Positions 1 to 10,398 are shown, numbered from the stretch's first letter. The stretch is DNA of 64,000 nt from Maritalea mobilis (GCF_004363175.1 NZ_SNYR01000001.1:682001-746000); one strand, 5' to 3'. The notes: generated by a model not told the origin, from the letters alone. Made by a program: numbers and translations.

Positions 1-948
1 GTGCGCGTTCACATAATCGATCTGATCCGGCACCAAATCTGCATCCTTAAACGCCAGTTTCATTGAACGCACGCCACCTTCGCCACCTGGGGCCAGCGCC
101 GTTAAATGATAGGCATCGGCACAAGTGCCATAACCATGCACTTTGCCGATAATGGTTGCACCGCGTGCTTTGGCGTGGCTTTCCCGTTCCAACACCAGCG
201 TCGCTGCGCCTTCGGAAAGCACAAAACCTGCATGATTTTCATCAAAAGGTCGGGATGCCTGCTCCGGCTCATCATTATATTTGGTGCACAAGGCCCGCGC
301 GGCGGCAAAACCACCAATCGCCACAGGGTCAACACAAGCATCTGCACCACCGCAAACCACAACATCTGCATCACCAGCACGCAACAGCCGCACACCATCA
401 CCTATGGCTTGGGCGGAAGCGGCACACGCCGTGATCGGCGAACCGATGGTCCCCTTAAATCCATAACGTATGGAAATATGCCCTGCCGCCATGTTGCCGA
501 GGAAAGATGGTACCGTGAAGGGTGAAAGCCGCCTCGGCCCTTTTTCCGCAATCACGCTAGACGCATTGGTCATCGCTGGAAAACCACCCACGCCCGTGGC
601 AATAATCGTGGCGGTGCGCTCCTTCGCAGTTTCACTGTCTGGCGCCCAACCTGATTGAAGCAACGCCTCTTCTGTCGCGGCCATTGAATATTGGATAAAC
701 AAATCCATCTTTTTCAAATCTTTGCTGTCCACATAATCGAGCGGATCAAAGCCCTGCGGGTCATCTTCTTTACGCGGCACCAGCCCAGCCACTTTGGCGG
801 CATAATCTGTCACGTCAAACCGGTCATTGCGCACAATGCCGCTTCTGCCAGCTAATAAACGCTCCCAATTGGTTTGCACGCCAACGCCCAGCGGCGTCAC
901 CGCCCCCATACCCGTCACCACAATCGGATCATCATTCTTCGCTTGCAT
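1..948 (-). CDS. beta-ketoacyl-ACP synthase, KAS II (FabF) family, 3' end outside window
   Basis: Condensing enzyme of fatty-acid elongation; it joins an acyl chain to malonyl-ACP in the cytoplasm. The 316 visible residues show the thiolase-fold start (VVTGMGAVTPLG), the nucleophilic cysteine in TACAASAQAIGDG near residue 173, the CGGADA turn and the first catalytic histidine (YVNAH) at the window edge; roughly the last 100 residues are missing. ATG at 948 is preferred over the in-frame ATG at 960 because GGAG lies a few bases before it. The gene follows a MarR regulator on the same strand, and the gap contains two copies of that regulator's presumed operator, so it is probably not the constitutive housekeeping FabF but a regulated paralogue. 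Which acyl chain it serves cannot be told from the sequence. Confidence 0.88.
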   Translation of the reverse strand, partial: MQAKNDDPIVVTGMGAVTPLGVGVQTNWERLLAGRSGIVRNDRFDVTDYAAKVAGLVPRKEDDPQGFDPLDYVDSKDLKKMDLFIQYSMAATEEALLQSGWAPDSETAKERTATIIATGVGGFPAMTNASSVIAEKGPRRLSPFTVPSFLGNMAAGHISIRYGFKGTIGSPITACAASAQAIGDGVRLLRAGDADVVVCGGADACVDPVAIGGFAAARALCTKYNDEPEQASRPFDENHAGFVLSEGAATLVLERESHAKARGATIIGKVHGYGTCADAYHLTALAPGGEGGVRSMKLAFKDADLVPDQIDYVNAH

Positions 949-961
949 ATAGCTCTCCATC

Positions 962-979
962 TTTGTGTATATACACAAA
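962..979. promoter_or_regulatory. palindromic operator, copy 1 (TTTGTGTATATACACAAA)
   Basis: A perfect 18-bp palindrome 14 bp upstream of the ketoacyl-ACP synthase start. Its core TGTGTATATACACA recurs at 1097-1112 and, degenerate, upstream of the MarR gene. Size and symmetry fit a winged-helix MarR dimer site; the position over the promoter or leader suggests repression. Confidence 0.65.
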
Positions 980-1096
980 TGCACATCCAATTATGCGCAC
1001 TTTTCCCGTTGCTGACCGAAGTCAGCCATTTGTTCCGTTCAGCGAGCGTCCAACTCTTTCAGCAGACCAACCCACAATTTCTCATTAGCCACTTAC

Positions 1097-1112
1097 ATGT
1101 GTATATACACAT
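1097..1112. promoter_or_regulatory. palindromic operator, copy 2 (ATGTGTATATACACAT)
   Basis: A perfect 16-bp palindrome between the MarR gene and the ketoacyl-ACP synthase gene, sharing the 14-bp core with copy 1. The 120-bp distance between them would allow two dimers to act on the same promoter region. Confidence 0.6.
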
Positions 1113-1131
1113 TCAGACTTAAAAAATATGG

Positions 1132-1560
1132 CTACAATTTGGCCACCCGCTTCAACACATTCAGCGCAGCATCCAGTTCCTCACGGCTCACCACGTCCAA
1201 AATCGCATCTTGCGCCGCCTGCCAATGCGGCACCATTTCTTCGAACAAGGCCTGCCCTTTTGCGGTGAGGCTATAGATAACGCCATTGCCTTTATCTGCT
1301 GCCCGCTTTTGCACCACGCCCTTCTTTTCCAAAAGCGAAAGGTTGCGCGACAAGGTAGAGCGCTCAATAGCCAGATAGTCAGCCAGCGCCGAAACGGAAT
1401 CATGCTCCGCTCCAGCCAGAGATGCGATCAGTGAGAATTGCTCGGTGGTGATCTCAAATCGCCCCAAGCGGCGCGAAAAGTTGCGCGTCATCATGCGCGA
1501 GGCTGCACGTGTATTGCGCAGCACACATCTTTCCATTTCCAAGATCGCTTTTTCATTCAT
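1132..1560 (-). CDS. MarR family transcriptional regulator
   Basis: Small winged-helix DNA-binding protein of about 142 residues, the usual MarR length. Recognition-helix region ALADYLAIERSTLSRNLSLLEKKG near residues 60-85 is followed by the wing (GVIYSLTAKGQALFEEM), and long terminal helices form the dimer interface. Either the ATG at 1560 or the GTG at 1566 could start it; the leader is very short and the operator-like sequence GTGTATTTACAC ends 9 bp before the GTG. Gene order and repeated palindromes indicate that it controls itself and the downstream ketoacyl-ACP synthase. The ligand is unknown; lipid or phenolic compounds are common for the family. Confidence 0.85.
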   Translation of the reverse strand: MNEKAILEMERCVLRNTRAASRMMTRNFSRRLGRFEITTEQFSLIASLAGAEHDSVSALADYLAIERSTLSRNLSLLEKKGVVQKRAADKGNGVIYSLTAKGQALFEEMVPHWQAAQDAILDVVSREELDAALNVLKRVAKL

Positions 1561-1574
1561 ATTCACTTCATGCC

Positions 1575-1586
1575 GTGTATTTACAC
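1575..1586. promoter_or_regulatory. degenerate operator (GTGTATTTACAC) upstream of the MarR gene
   Basis: GTGTA-TT-TACAC matches ten of the twelve core positions of the two perfect palindromes at 962 and 1097. It lies directly in front of the MarR gene, as expected for autoregulation. Confidence 0.5.
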
Positions 1587-1721
1587 ATCAGTCAAGCGCA
1601 TTTGATCATGCCATTTGTGCACCAATCAGTCTTTGCCTTTTCCCCCACAAATGCTATAGGGGCGCTGAACACCCGTCTTAAGCAAGGCGGGCCTCCCAAC
1701 TTTTAGCTTTGCGGAGTTCTC

Positions 1722-2936
1722 ATGAGCAAAATTAAGGTAACCAATCCTGTCGTCGAACTCGACGGCGACGAGATGACACGGATCATCTGGCAATTCATTA
1801 AAGACAAATTGATCCACCCCTATCTCGACATTGATCTCGAATATTACGATTTGGGCATTGAGGCGCGGGACGCGACCGATGACCAAATCACTGTAGACGC
1901 TGCAAACGCCATCAAAAAGCACGGCGTTGGCGTTAAATGTGCCACCATTACGCCTGATGAAGACCGGGTTGAAGAGTTCGGCTTGAAGCGTATGTACCGC
2001 TCGCCAAACGGCACCATCCGTAACATTTTGGGTGGCGTTATCTTCCGCGAGCCAATCATCTGCCGCAACGTGCCACGCTTGGTTCCAGGCTGGACACAGC
2101 CAATCATCGTTGGCCGCCACGCATTTGGTGACCAATATCGCGCGACAGACTTCAAATTCCCAGGCAAAGGCAAATTGTCTGTGAAATTTGTGGGTGAAGA
2201 CGGCACAGAAATCGAACATGAAGTGTTTGACGCACCAAGCTCAGGCGTGGCCATGGCCATGTACAACTTGGACGATTCAATCCGCGATTTCGCCCGTGCC
2301 AGCATGAACTATGCGCTTAACCGCAAAGTGCCTTGCTACTTGTCCACCAAAAACACCATTTTGAAAGCCTATGATGGCCGCTTTAAAGACCTCTTCCAAG
2401 AAGTCTATGAAGCCGAATTTAAAGAAAAATTCGAAGAAGCCAAAATCTGGTACGAGCACCGCTTGATCGACGACATGGTTGCATCTGCGCTTAAATGGTC
2501 TGGCGGCTATGTTTGGGCCTGTAAAAACTATGATGGCGACGTACAGTCAGACACAGTGGCACAAGGCTTTGGTTCACTTGGCTTGATGACTTCTGTTTTG
2601 ATGTCACCAGATGGCAAAACCGTTGAAGCTGAAGCGGCCCACGGCACAGTGACACGTCACTACCGTCAGCACCAAAAAGGTGAAGCCACTTCAACCAACT
2701 CAACAGCGTCTATCTTCGCGTGGACACGTGGCCTCGCCCACCGTGCGAAATTGGATGACAATGAAGCTTTGGCAAACTTTGCTGCAACTTTGGAAAAAAC
2801 CGTTGTGGACACCATCGAAGGTGGCCAAATGACCAAAGATTTGGCTTTGTTGGTTGGCCCAGATCAAGAATGGCTCTCAACAATTGGTTTCTTGGAAGCC
2901 ATCGACGAGAACCTGCAAAAAGCCATGAGCAAATAG
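1722..2936 (+). CDS. icd: NADP-dependent isocitrate dehydrogenase
   Basis: TCA-cycle enzyme converting isocitrate to 2-oxoglutarate and CO2 with formation of NADPH. At 404 residues, with [20 protein letters not shown] at the start and [15 protein letters not shown] for substrate binding, it belongs to the homodimeric eukaryote-like subfamily common in alphaproteobacteria rather than to the E. coli type. The metal-binding aspartate region ([12 protein letters not shown]) and the cofactor loop ([14 protein letters not shown]) are present. GGAG seven bases before ATG supports the start. It stands alone and is followed by a strong terminator. Confidence 0.97.
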   Translation: MSKIKVTNPVVELDGDEMTRIIWQFIKDKLIHPYLDIDLEYYDLGIEARDATDDQITVDAANAIKKHGVGVKCATITPDEDRVEEFGLKRMYRSPNGTIRNILGGVIFREPIICRNVPRLVPGWTQPIIVGRHAFGDQYRATDFKFPGKGKLSVKFVGEDGTEIEHEVFDAPSSGVAMAMYNLDDSIRDFARASMNYALNRKVPCYLSTKNTILKAYDGRFKDLFQEVYEAEFKEKFEEAKIWYEHRLIDDMVASALKWSGGYVWACKNYDGDVQSDTVAQGFGSLGLMTSVLMSPDGKTVEAEAAHGTVTRHYRQHQKGEATSTNSTASIFAWTRGLAHRAKLDDNEALANFAATLEKTVVDTIEGGQMTKDLALLVGPDQEWLSTIGFLEAIDENLQKAMSK

Positions 2937-2965
2937 AGCAATCTAGCTCATATATTGATTCAAGA

Positions 2966-2998
2966 AAGGCCGCGAAGCATTTGTCTTCGCGGTCTTTT
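2966..2998 (+). terminator. rho-independent terminator of icd
   Basis: CCGCGAAG pairs with CTTCGCGG around a 7-base loop, followed by TCTTTT, about 30 bp after the icd stop codon. Confidence 0.8.
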
Positions 2999-3108
2999 CC
3001 ATTTCTGAGATTTTGTCACAAAAATTTCTTATCAAATCTCGCCACATTCCCTTGTATGAACGATTATCTGCCCAATATGTGGAGGGCATTCGAACACAAG
3101 GTGAATTT

Positions 3109-3876
3109 ATGTTTCGTCCCTCCCATACAACCATTGCCAAAAAATCCAATATTACCCAAACCACGCACTTAGCCGCACTCGGCTTGGCCATTGGCGCTTT
3201 CATTGTTGCCAGCCAGCCCGCATTCGCGCAAGAAACGCGCAAATATGACTTTAAAGATTTTTCGATGGTCACCGTTTCTGAATCTGTTGACGCCTACATT
3301 ACATATGGCGACAGCTTCACCGTCACCGCTGAAGCGAAAGACGCAAAAACCCTCGAAACACTTGTTGTCGAGCAAGATGGCAATGCCCTCAAAATCGACC
3401 GCAAAGAAGAAGGCATTTTCAAAAGCCTGACTGACTGGTTCAGCGGCCCTTCCCCCAAAGTCCGCATCCAAATGCCAACCATCACCGATGCACATGTTTC
3501 CGCAGGCTCTGATCTTTATATTGAAGGTTTCGAGTTGGACCGTTTGAGCCTGCACAGCAGCGCTGGTGCTGATTTCCACGGCAAGGATTTGGCCGTAAAA
3601 TCAATCAAAGCCCGCGCGTCCGCTGGCGGCGATGTTGAACTGTCTGGCACATGCGAAAATGCCGACCTTCAAGCCAGCGCTGGCTCTGATCTCGATGCGC
3701 GCAACATGGAATGCGCAACCGTTGAAATCTCCGCGTCGTCGGGCAGCGACATAAGCGCTTTCGCCAGCACCAAAGTGACTGCAGATGCCAGCTCAGGCGC
3801 AGATGTGACCATTTACGGCTCACCGGCAGAGACACGCAACAACACCTCAAGTGGCGGTGAAGTCACCGTCCATTAG
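3109..3876 (+). CDS. exported GIN-domain (DUF2807) protein
   Basis: Probable periplasmic or surface protein of 255 residues. Residues 1-37 form a long signal peptide ending in SQPAFA before QETRKY. The rest is a right-handed beta-helix-like GIN/DUF2807 domain with quasi-repeats rich in SAG, SSG and ASAGSD (for example ASAGGDVELSG and SSGADVTIYG). ATG at 3109 is chosen over an upstream in-frame ATG at 3013 because it follows AAGGTGA at good spacing and starts the signal peptide directly. GIN-domain proteins are often described as putative adhesins, but the function is not established. It is monocistronic, with terminators on both sides. Confidence 0.85.
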   Translation: MFRPSHTTIAKKSNITQTTHLAALGLAIGAFIVASQPAFAQETRKYDFKDFSMVTVSESVDAYITYGDSFTVTAEAKDAKTLETLVVEQDGNALKIDRKEEGIFKSLTDWFSGPSPKVRIQMPTITDAHVSAGSDLYIEGFELDRLSLHSSAGADFHGKDLAVKSIKARASAGGDVELSGTCENADLQASAGSDLDARNMECATVEISASSGSDISAFASTKVTADASSGADVTIYGSPAETRNNTSSGGEVTVH

Positions 3877-3884
3877 AATAATCA

Positions 3885-3915
3885 GGGCGCTGCATCTCAG
3901 CGCCCTTTTCTTTTT
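3885..3915 (+). terminator. rho-independent terminator after the GIN-domain gene
   Basis: Perfect 8-bp stem GGGCGCTG/CAGCGCCC with loop CATCT, followed by TTTTCTTTTT. Confidence 0.85.
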
Positions 3916-3979
3916 CCTCTTCGCCCTATTTTGCCCGCAAAGCACGCCGATGTTGCAGCAAAAAAATATTGGAGGTTCC

Positions 3980-4972
3980 ATGCGCAAAAGATATTGGGTC
4001 GTTTTAGGGTTTATTGGTGCGGTCACTGGCCTGTGGGCATGGAATAGCTCGCTGATTGCAGGCCCATCCTCAAATGGGAAACTTGAATTTATCGCCCATC
4101 GCGGCCTGCACCAAACCTTCCATCGTGAAGGCCTCACCAACCAAACCTGCACAGCCGAGCGCATATTACCGCCCAGCCATGATTATCTAGAGAACACACC
4201 AGAATCTACCAATGCAGCCATCGAGATGGGCGCAGATATTGTCGAGATCGACATCGCCCCAACGATGGACAATAAACTGGCCGTTTTCCACGACTGGACA
4301 TTAGATTGCCGCACCAATGGCACTGGTCCGATCCGAGACAAAATGATGGCAGATCTGCGCCAACTCGATGTGGGCTATGGCTACACCGCAGACGACGGAA
4401 AAACCTTCCCCTTCCGCGGCAAATTTGTTGGCCAACTCTATGAGCTAAGTGAGTTTATCGAGCGCGTTCAGCCATCAGACGCCAAATTGCTGATCAATTT
4501 CAAAAGTGACGATCCTGAAGAAGCAAAATTGCTGCTCGACTATTTTGAAAATGATCCGAAGCTCAATCAAATGACCATTGCTGTTTATGGCGGCGCACGC
4601 CCCGTTGCCGAAACAATTGCCAAAAGGCCAGACCTCGGCGGCTATAGCAAACAAGACACCAAGGCCTGCCTCTTGAAATATATTGCTCTCGGTTGGTCAG
4701 GCCATGTGCCGGAAGAGTGCCACAACAAATGGGTCTCAGTTCCAGCCAACATCGCCCCCGCCATGTGGGGTTGGCCCCATCGCCTCACCCAAAGGCTTGC
4801 CGAGCATAATTCACGGCTGGTCTTGCTTGGTCCCATGGACCTAACCGACATTAAATCAGGCACCAGCGGCATCGATCAGCTTGAACAGTTGGGCTATATT
4901 CCCGAAAATTTCGACGGATATATTTGGACCAATCGGCTTGAGGTAATCAAACCAGCCCTGGACGCGCGGTAA
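3980..4972 (+). CDS. glycerophosphodiester phosphodiesterase family protein
   Basis: Predicted to hydrolyse glycerophosphodiesters to glycerol 3-phosphate and an alcohol. 330 residues: an N-terminal hydrophobic segment (residues 5-20) suggests export or membrane anchoring; then the TIM-barrel motifs HRG (residues about 39-41), ENTPESTNAA, EIDIAPT and FHDWTLDCRTNG with the catalytic His and metal-binding Glu/Asp. GGAGG five bases before ATG at 3980 sets the start; the ORF is open further upstream but there it overlaps the preceding gene and terminator. The two halves of the motif set are far apart because of an insertion (HQTFHREGLTNQTCTAERI...), so the substrate may not be the usual one. Confidence 0.8.
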   Translation: MRKRYWVVLGFIGAVTGLWAWNSSLIAGPSSNGKLEFIAHRGLHQTFHREGLTNQTCTAERILPPSHDYLENTPESTNAAIEMGADIVEIDIAPTMDNKLAVFHDWTLDCRTNGTGPIRDKMMADLRQLDVGYGYTADDGKTFPFRGKFVGQLYELSEFIERVQPSDAKLLINFKSDDPEEAKLLLDYFENDPKLNQMTIAVYGGARPVAETIAKRPDLGGYSKQDTKACLLKYIALGWSGHVPEECHNKWVSVPANIAPAMWGWPHRLTQRLAEHNSRLVLLGPMDLTDIKSGTSGIDQLEQLGYIPENFDGYIWTNRLEVIKPALDAR

Positions 4973-5079
4973 AGCGCTGCAATCTATAACAGAATAGTTT
5001 GCACTCGCCCATTTGCAGGTTGGCGTAAGCCAGCTACACTGGTCAAATCTAAGCCGCCAACCTGCTGAAAGTGCTCTTT

Positions 5080-6333
5080 ATGTTTGCGTCCAAATTCTTC
5101 TTTTTGTTCAAGCAATTGCTTTCTGAAATTTGGATCAGGCTCACCGCATTTTCCCTTCTGGCAATCATCACCGCATTGGCAGCCATTCTGCTGCGCCCCA
5201 TTTTGCCAGAGGCTTGGATTTGGGAGCTTGGCGCAAAATCTGTTGAGCCCATTCTCAACATCATCGCCTCATCCATGCTGGCGGTCTCCACCTTTTCTTT
5301 GGGCATCATGGCCAATGCGATGAACGGCGCCGCCCAGTCCACCACGCCCCGTGCCACCCAATTACTGCTGCGCGATAAAACCTCTCAAAATGTGCTCACC
5401 ACATTTCTGGGGTCTTTCATCTTCGCCCTAGTCGGCATCATCGCACTCCATATGGGCGTTTATGACCAAGGTGGTCGCATTGTACTATTGGCCATGACCC
5501 TGCTGATCTTGGTGATCATCTTCACCTCGTTCATTCGGTGGATCGACTTACTTCGCGTGTTTGGCCGCATCCCTGACACGCTAAACCGGGTTGAAAAGGC
5601 CACACTTTCCACCCTCGAAAATTGGCAAATTGATCCCCATTTAGGCTGCAATCCATTTCGGGAGGACGAACTAAAGACAGCTGATTGGATGCCCATCTAT
5701 GCGTCCCAACCGCAATTTGTGCAGCATGTCGATTTGAACGCCCTGAATGAGCTCGCTGAAGAGCACGAAGCACGCATCTTTCTCACGGCTCAGCCCGGCG
5801 CATTCGCCTGCCCCACCTTGCCTTTGGCTTGGAGTTCCGCCCAATTGGAGGAAGAAGACATAGAGAAAGTGCAGCGCACATTCCATTTAGCCAATGAGCG
5901 CACATTCGCCCAAGACCCAGAGTTCGGATTTGTCGTATTGGCAGAAACAGCCACGCGCGCCCTATCTAAAGCCATCAATGACCCCGGCACCGCAATGGAT
6001 TGCCTCAATCGCGGCCTGCGCATTCTGCTGCACATCACGCCCGCAGAAATCGATACGCCCAAATATGAGCATCTATGGATTGCACCTGTCCCGCTCAGTC
6101 AAATCCTGCACACATTGCTCGTCCCAGTGATGCGCGATGGCGGCGAAATATTCGATGTTCAACAGACAATCTTGCAATGCATGGAAAATCTTATTGCCGC
6201 GAACAAAGATTTATTTGCTGAACCGCTACAGCCCATCATCGAAAAGCATCTGAGCTATATCGAAACGGGTCCGTTGCTCGCTGATGACAAAGGCGCGCTT
6301 AAAGACAGGCTAAGCAATTTGCTGATCAGCTAA
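5080..6333 (+). CDS. DUF2254 family membrane protein
   Basis: Integral inner-membrane protein of unknown function, about 417 residues. Four hydrophobic segments lie in the first 150 residues (approximately 13-38, 58-83, 103-123, 128-150) and the remaining 270 residues are soluble, the typical DUF2254 arrangement; the conserved pieces SPILNIIASSMLAVS-like, ATRALSKAINDPGTAMDCLNRG and FVVLAETA are visible. No strong ribosome binding site is seen; ATG at 5080 is taken, with GTG at 5071 possible. It stands alone and converges on alaS. Confidence 0.8.
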   Translation: MFASKFFFLFKQLLSEIWIRLTAFSLLAIITALAAILLRPILPEAWIWELGAKSVEPILNIIASSMLAVSTFSLGIMANAMNGAAQSTTPRATQLLLRDKTSQNVLTTFLGSFIFALVGIIALHMGVYDQGGRIVLLAMTLLILVIIFTSFIRWIDLLRVFGRIPDTLNRVEKATLSTLENWQIDPHLGCNPFREDELKTADWMPIYASQPQFVQHVDLNALNELAEEHEARIFLTAQPGAFACPTLPLAWSSAQLEEEDIEKVQRTFHLANERTFAQDPEFGFVVLAETATRALSKAINDPGTAMDCLNRGLRILLHITPAEIDTPKYEHLWIAPVPLSQILHTLLVPVMRDGGEIFDVQQTILQCMENLIAANKDLFAEPLQPIIEKHLSYIETGPLLADDKGALKDRLSNLLIS

Positions 6334-6337
6334 TCGC

Positions 6338-6363
6338 AAAAAGGCCGCCCTGGCGGCCCTTTC
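6338..6363. terminator. bidirectional terminator between the DUF2254 gene and alaS
   Basis: GGCCGCC and GGCGGCC pair across a CT turn, with A-rich sequence on one side and T-rich on the other, so the hairpin can work in both directions between the converging genes. Confidence 0.8.
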
Positions 6364-6384
6364 AAATTGCTTCACCAACAAATT

Positions 6385-9039
6385 TTAATTGGCCAGTTTA
6401 GCGCGAACAGCATCAATAGCATCTTGCGCTTTATCTGCGTTCGGTCCGCCACCTTGCGCCATGTCAGGGCGACCACCGCCCCCTTTGCCGCCAAGTGTCT
6501 CCACAGCGATTTTCACAAAATCAACCGCGCTCAGCTTGTCTTTCAAATCATCAGTCACGCCCACAGCAACGCCAACTTTGCCATCGTCACCGATGCCAAC
6601 AATGGCCACAACGCCTGATTTGATCTGATCTTTGCCCTGGTCCACCAGTCCGCGCAATTCTTTGCTTGGCAAGCCTTCAGCAACCCGACCCATAAAGTTG
6701 ATATCACCAACTTTTTCGATCTCACTGCCGCCACCTGCGCCGCCGCCCATGGCCAATTTCTGCCGTGCATCTGCCAATTGCTTTTCAAGCTGTTTGCGCT
6801 CTTCAATCAACGCATCAACGCGGGTCACAACATCCTTTGGCGCAACTTTCAGGCGATCCGCGATTTGGCGCACCCGTGCTTCTTGCTCTGCAAAATATGC
6901 CCGTGCTGCATCACCAGTCAGCGCCTCAATCCGGCGCACGCCAGAAGCCACCGCGCTTTCACCCACAACAGCCACCACGCCAATCTCGCCAGTGGCCCGC
7001 ACATGGGTGCCGCCGCAAAGCTCCATTGAATAGGCTTTGTTTGATTTATTGTCATTGAGCGGCTTGCCCATGGAAACAACGCGCACTTCGTCGCCATATT
7101 TCTCGCCAAACAGCGCCATCGCGCCCGCCTCAATGGCATCATCAACGGCCATCAAACGGGTCTCAACAGGGCTATTTTGCAAAATAACCGCATTGGCCAT
7201 TTGCTCAATTTTCTGCATTTCTTCAGCGCCCACCGCTTTGGTGTGCGAAAAGTCAAAACGCAAGCGATCTGGCGAAACCATCGAGCCCTTTTGCGCCACA
7301 TGGTCACCCAATGTTTCGCGCAAAGCCTCGTGCAACAAGTGAGTTGCTGAGTGATTGGCCCGGATAGACTGACGGCGCGTATCATTGACACTCAGATGCA
7401 ACGCATCACCCACCTTCACAGTGCCCTCGTCAACTTTGGCATGGTGCGCAAATACGCCCGCACTTTTCGTGGTGTTAGAAATTGTAGCAGCAACGCCTTC
7501 TTCAAAAGCGCGGCCCGTGTCACCAACCTGACCACCACTCTCGCCATAAAACGGGGTCTGGTTAAACACCAAAATGCCGCTCTCACCAGCTGCCAATTGT
7601 TCAACCTGCTCGCCATCTTTCACAATGGCCACAACTTCACCATCAGCTTGCTCAGTTTCATAGCCGAGAAACTCTGTGGTGCCTTTCTGGTCAGCAATCG
7701 CAAACCAAACGGCCTCAGATGCAGCATCGCCAGAACCTGACCAGTTTTTCCGTGCTTCGGCCTTTTGTGCAGCCATCGCATCGTCAAAGCCCTTTTGGTC
7801 CACACCAATGCCGCGTTGACGCAACGCATCTTGGGTCAAATCCAGGGGGAAACCATAAGTGTCATAAAGCTTAAATGCAGTCGCCCCATCAAGGGTTGCG
7901 CCCTCACTCAACTCATTGGTTTCATCTTCAAGAATTTGCAGGCCGCGGCTCAAGGTTTTGAGGAAGCGTTCTTCTTCAAGTTTGATCGTTTCTTTGATCA
8001 TCGCCTCGCCGCGCGACAGTTCAGGATAAGCCTGCGCCATCTCACGCACCAAGCTACCTACAAGCTTGTTGATCACTGGCTCATTGGCACCCAACAAAGT
8101 CGCGTGGCGCATGGCACGGCGCATGATCCGCCGCAACACATAGCCGCGTCCTTCATTAGACGGCAAAACACCTTCAGAAATCAAAAATGACATGGACCGC
8201 AAATGGTCAGCAATCACGCGGCGGCTTTGATCGCCCTTGTCACCAATATCCGTATTTGTCACATCCGCGACGCTGGCCAACAAGGCTTTAAACATATCGG
8301 TTTGATAATTGTCATGTGTGCCTTGCAACACGGCCGCAATCCGCTCAAGGCCCATGCCGGTATCAATCGAAGGGCGTGGCAAATCTGTGCGGTCGCCATT
8401 GGCGTGCTGTTCATATTGCATGAACACCAAATTCCAGATCTCAATAAAGCGGTCGCCATCTTCTTCAGGGCTTCCCGGCGGGCCACCCCAGATGTGATCG
8501 CCATGATCATAAAAGATTTCAGAAGATGGACCACAAGGCCCCGTGTCACCCATCATCCAGAAATTGTCATTTGTGGAGATGCGAATAATCCGATCATCAG
8601 TGAGACCAGCAATCTTCTTCCAAAGATCAAATGCTTCATCGTCTTCATGATAAACTGTGACCAGCAATTTATCCTTCGGCAAAGCAAATTCCTTGTGCAC
8701 CATCTGCCAAGCATGTTCGATAGCTTGTTCTTTGAAATAATCGCCGAATGAAAAGTTGCCCAACATTTCAAAGAAGGTGTGGTGACGTGCGGTAAAACCT
8801 ACATTGTCCAAATCATTGTGCTTGCCACCCGCGCGCACACATTTCTGCGCGCTCGTTGCGCGTTTATAATCGCGCTTCTCTACCCCAGTGAACACGTTTT
8901 TAAACGGCACCATACCGGAATTCACAAACATCAAGGTTGGATCATTGCGCGGCACCAATGGCGCGCTTTCGACCAACTCATGATCATGTGAACTGAAGTA
9001 ATCAAGAAATTTGGATCGAATGTCGTTTACGCTGGTCAT
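6385..9039 (-). CDS. alaS: alanyl-tRNA synthetase
   Basis: Charges tRNA-Ala and edits mischarged Ser/Gly. 884 residues, the usual length. In order: class II catalytic core ([33 protein letters not shown]; motif 2 around [20 protein letters not shown]; motif 3 [13 protein letters not shown]), tRNA-recognition helices, editing domain with [11 protein letters not shown] and the zinc site CGGTHV, and the C-Ala domain ending in [19 protein letters not shown] at 9039 starts the conserved N-terminus; an upstream GTG at 9060 adds seven unconserved residues. It lies downstream of recA on the same strand but recA has its own terminator, so it is probably transcribed separately. Confidence 0.98.
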   Translation of the reverse strand: MTSVNDIRSKFLDYFSSHDHELVESAPLVPRNDPTLMFVNSGMVPFKNVFTGVEKRDYKRATSAQKCVRAGGKHNDLDNVGFTARHHTFFEMLGNFSFGDYFKEQAIEHAWQMVHKEFALPKDKLLVTVYHEDDEAFDLWKKIAGLTDDRIIRISTNDNFWMMGDTGPCGPSSEIFYDHGDHIWGGPPGSPEEDGDRFIEIWNLVFMQYEQHANGDRTDLPRPSIDTGMGLERIAAVLQGTHDNYQTDMFKALLASVADVTNTDIGDKGDQSRRVIADHLRSMSFLISEGVLPSNEGRGYVLRRIMRRAMRHATLLGANEPVINKLVGSLVREMAQAYPELSRGEAMIKETIKLEEERFLKTLSRGLQILEDETNELSEGATLDGATAFKLYDTYGFPLDLTQDALRQRGIGVDQKGFDDAMAAQKAEARKNWSGSGDAASEAVWFAIADQKGTTEFLGYETEQADGEVVAIVKDGEQVEQLAAGESGILVFNQTPFYGESGGQVGDTGRAFEEGVAATISNTTKSAGVFAHHAKVDEGTVKVGDALHLSVNDTRRQSIRANHSATHLLHEALRETLGDHVAQKGSMVSPDRLRFDFSHTKAVGAEEMQKIEQMANAVILQNSPVETRLMAVDDAIEAGAMALFGEKYGDEVRVVSMGKPLNDNKSNKAYSMELCGGTHVRATGEIGVVAVVGESAVASGVRRIEALTGDAARAYFAEQEARVRQIADRLKVAPKDVVTRVDALIEERKQLEKQLADARQKLAMGGGAGGGSEIEKVGDINFMGRVAEGLPSKELRGLVDQGKDQIKSGVVAIVGIGDDGKVGVAVGVTDDLKDKLSAVDFVKIAVETLGGKGGGGRPDMAQGGGPNADKAQDAIDAVRAKLAN

Positions 9040-9154
9040 AAATCTATGTCGGCCTTGCACAAATAGTCAGAACTTCAGGCGGTTTTACACGCCACAACTC
9101 CACCTGTCCAGCAATTGAATAGCCCATGGAATTAAGAGGCATAGAAAAGAAAAA

Positions 9155-9176
9155 GGCGCCGAAAATATTCGGCGCC
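9155..9176 (-). terminator. rho-independent terminator of recA
   Basis: On the minus strand a 9-bp perfect stem (GGCGCCGAA/TTCGGCGCC, four-base loop) is followed by TTTTTCTTTTC, about 35 bp after the recA stop. Confidence 0.88.
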
Positions 9177-9209
9177 TATAAGGTCAGCAAGGATTATTTA
9201 TTCCAACAA

Positions 9210-10313
9210 TTATTTGTCGGAATCTTCGACAATCTCAACGCTATCATCAGCCTCAATTTTGTCTGGTTGCGGTGGGGCAATCATATTCTCAGTCAAAAGC
9301 CCGGCGCTCTCACGCACACCACTTTCAATCTCAAATGCAATCTGCGGATTGTCTTTTAGGAACTGGCGCGCATTTTCACGTCCCTGCCCCAAGCGTTGGC
9401 TATCATAAGAGAACCAAGAGCCAGATTTCTCAACCAAGCCAGCTTTTACACCCAAATCGAGCAGCTCACCGGTTTTGGAAATGCCTTCGCCATAAATAAT
9501 ATCAAACTCAACCTGACGGAATGGAGGGGCAAGCTTGTTCTTCACCACTTTCACGCGAGTTTGGTTGCCCACCACTTCGTCACGATCCTTAATCGCGCCA
9601 ATGCGGCGAATGTCCAAACGAACAGATGAGTAAAACTTCAGCGCATTACCGCCAGTAGTGGTTTCTGGCGAACCAAACATCACACCAATCTTCATCCGGA
9701 TTTGGTTGATGAAAATCACCATAGTTTTTGAGCGAGAAATAGACGCGGTCAATTTGCGCATCGCTTGGCTCATCAAGCGCGCTTGCAAACCAGGCAAGCT
9801 GTCGCCCATTTCGCCTTCCAATTCGGCCTTAGGTGTCAATGCGGCAACCGAGTCAACAACCAACAAATCGATCGCACCTGAACGCACCAATGTGTCGGCA
9901 ATCTCTAGCGCTTGCTCACCAGCATCCGGCTGAGAGATGAGTAAATCATCAATATTCACGCCAAGCTTACGGGCATAAACCGGGTCCAATGCATGTTCCG
10001 CATCCACAAAGGCACAAATGCCACCAGCCTTTTGCGCTTCCGCAATGGCGTGCAAGGTCAATGTGGTTTTACCAGAACTTTCAGGACCAAAAACTTCAAC
10101 AATACGGCCACGGGGCAAACCGCCGATACCCAACGCAATATCCAAACCAAGCGACCCAGTAGAGATTGATTCCACTTCAACAGCAGAATTTTCTCCAAGG
10201 CGCATAATTGAGCCTTTACCGAAATTTCGCTCAATTTGAGAGAGCGCGGCTTCAAGTGCCTTATTCTTATCCATAGATCCCCCTTCGACCACGCGAAGTT
10301 GTGAATTAGCCAT
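9210..10313 (-). CDS. recA: recombinase RecA
   Basis: DNA strand-exchange protein and co-protease for LexA. 367 residues with Walker [14 protein letters not shown], Walker [11 protein letters not shown], the L1/L2 DNA-binding loops ([15 protein letters not shown] and [22 protein letters not shown]) and an acidic C-terminal tail. ATG at 10313 is preceded by AAGGAGAAGG at ideal spacing; the ORF extends 36 codons upstream through the promoter, which is not translated. A LexA-like direct repeat lies about 70 bp upstream. Confidence 0.98.
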   Translation of the reverse strand: MANSQLRVVEGGSMDKNKALEAALSQIERNFGKGSIMRLGENSAVEVESISTGSLGLDIALGIGGLPRGRIVEVFGPESSGKTTLTLHAIAEAQKAGGICAFVDAEHALDPVYARKLGVNIDDLLISQPDAGEQALEIADTLVRSGAIDLLVVDSVAALTPKAELEGEMGDSLPGLQARLMSQAMRKLTASISRSKTMVIFINQIRMKIGVMFGSPETTTGGNALKFYSSVRLDIRRIGAIKDRDEVVGNQTRVKVVKNKLAPPFRQVEFDIIYGEGISKTGELLDLGVKAGLVEKSGSWFSYDSQRLGQGRENARQFLKDNPQIAFEIESGVRESAGLLTENMIAPPQPDKIEADDSVEIVEDSDK

Positions 10314-10383
10314 TTGCCTTCTCCTTATTCCAAAGTCCGCTGGCCCATGCAAATTTATTCGGGTCCGGGGAAAAATATAATTT

Positions 10384-10398
10384 GTACTATATTTGTTC
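10384..10398. promoter_or_regulatory. LexA-box-like direct repeat upstream of recA (GTAC-N7-GTTC)
   Basis: The alphaproteobacterial SOS box is GTTC-N7-GTTC. Here GTAC-TATATTT-GTTC matches seven of eight fixed positions with exact spacing, 71-85 bp upstream of the recA start, inside the AT-rich promoter. A second one-mismatch copy, GTTC-N7-GATC, occurs at 10461-10475. Confidence 0.5.

Noticed and set aside
3013-3108. N-terminal extension of the GIN-domain protein
   Set aside because: The extension precedes a complete signal peptide, which would then be internal; the ATG at 3109 has a proper ribosome binding site.
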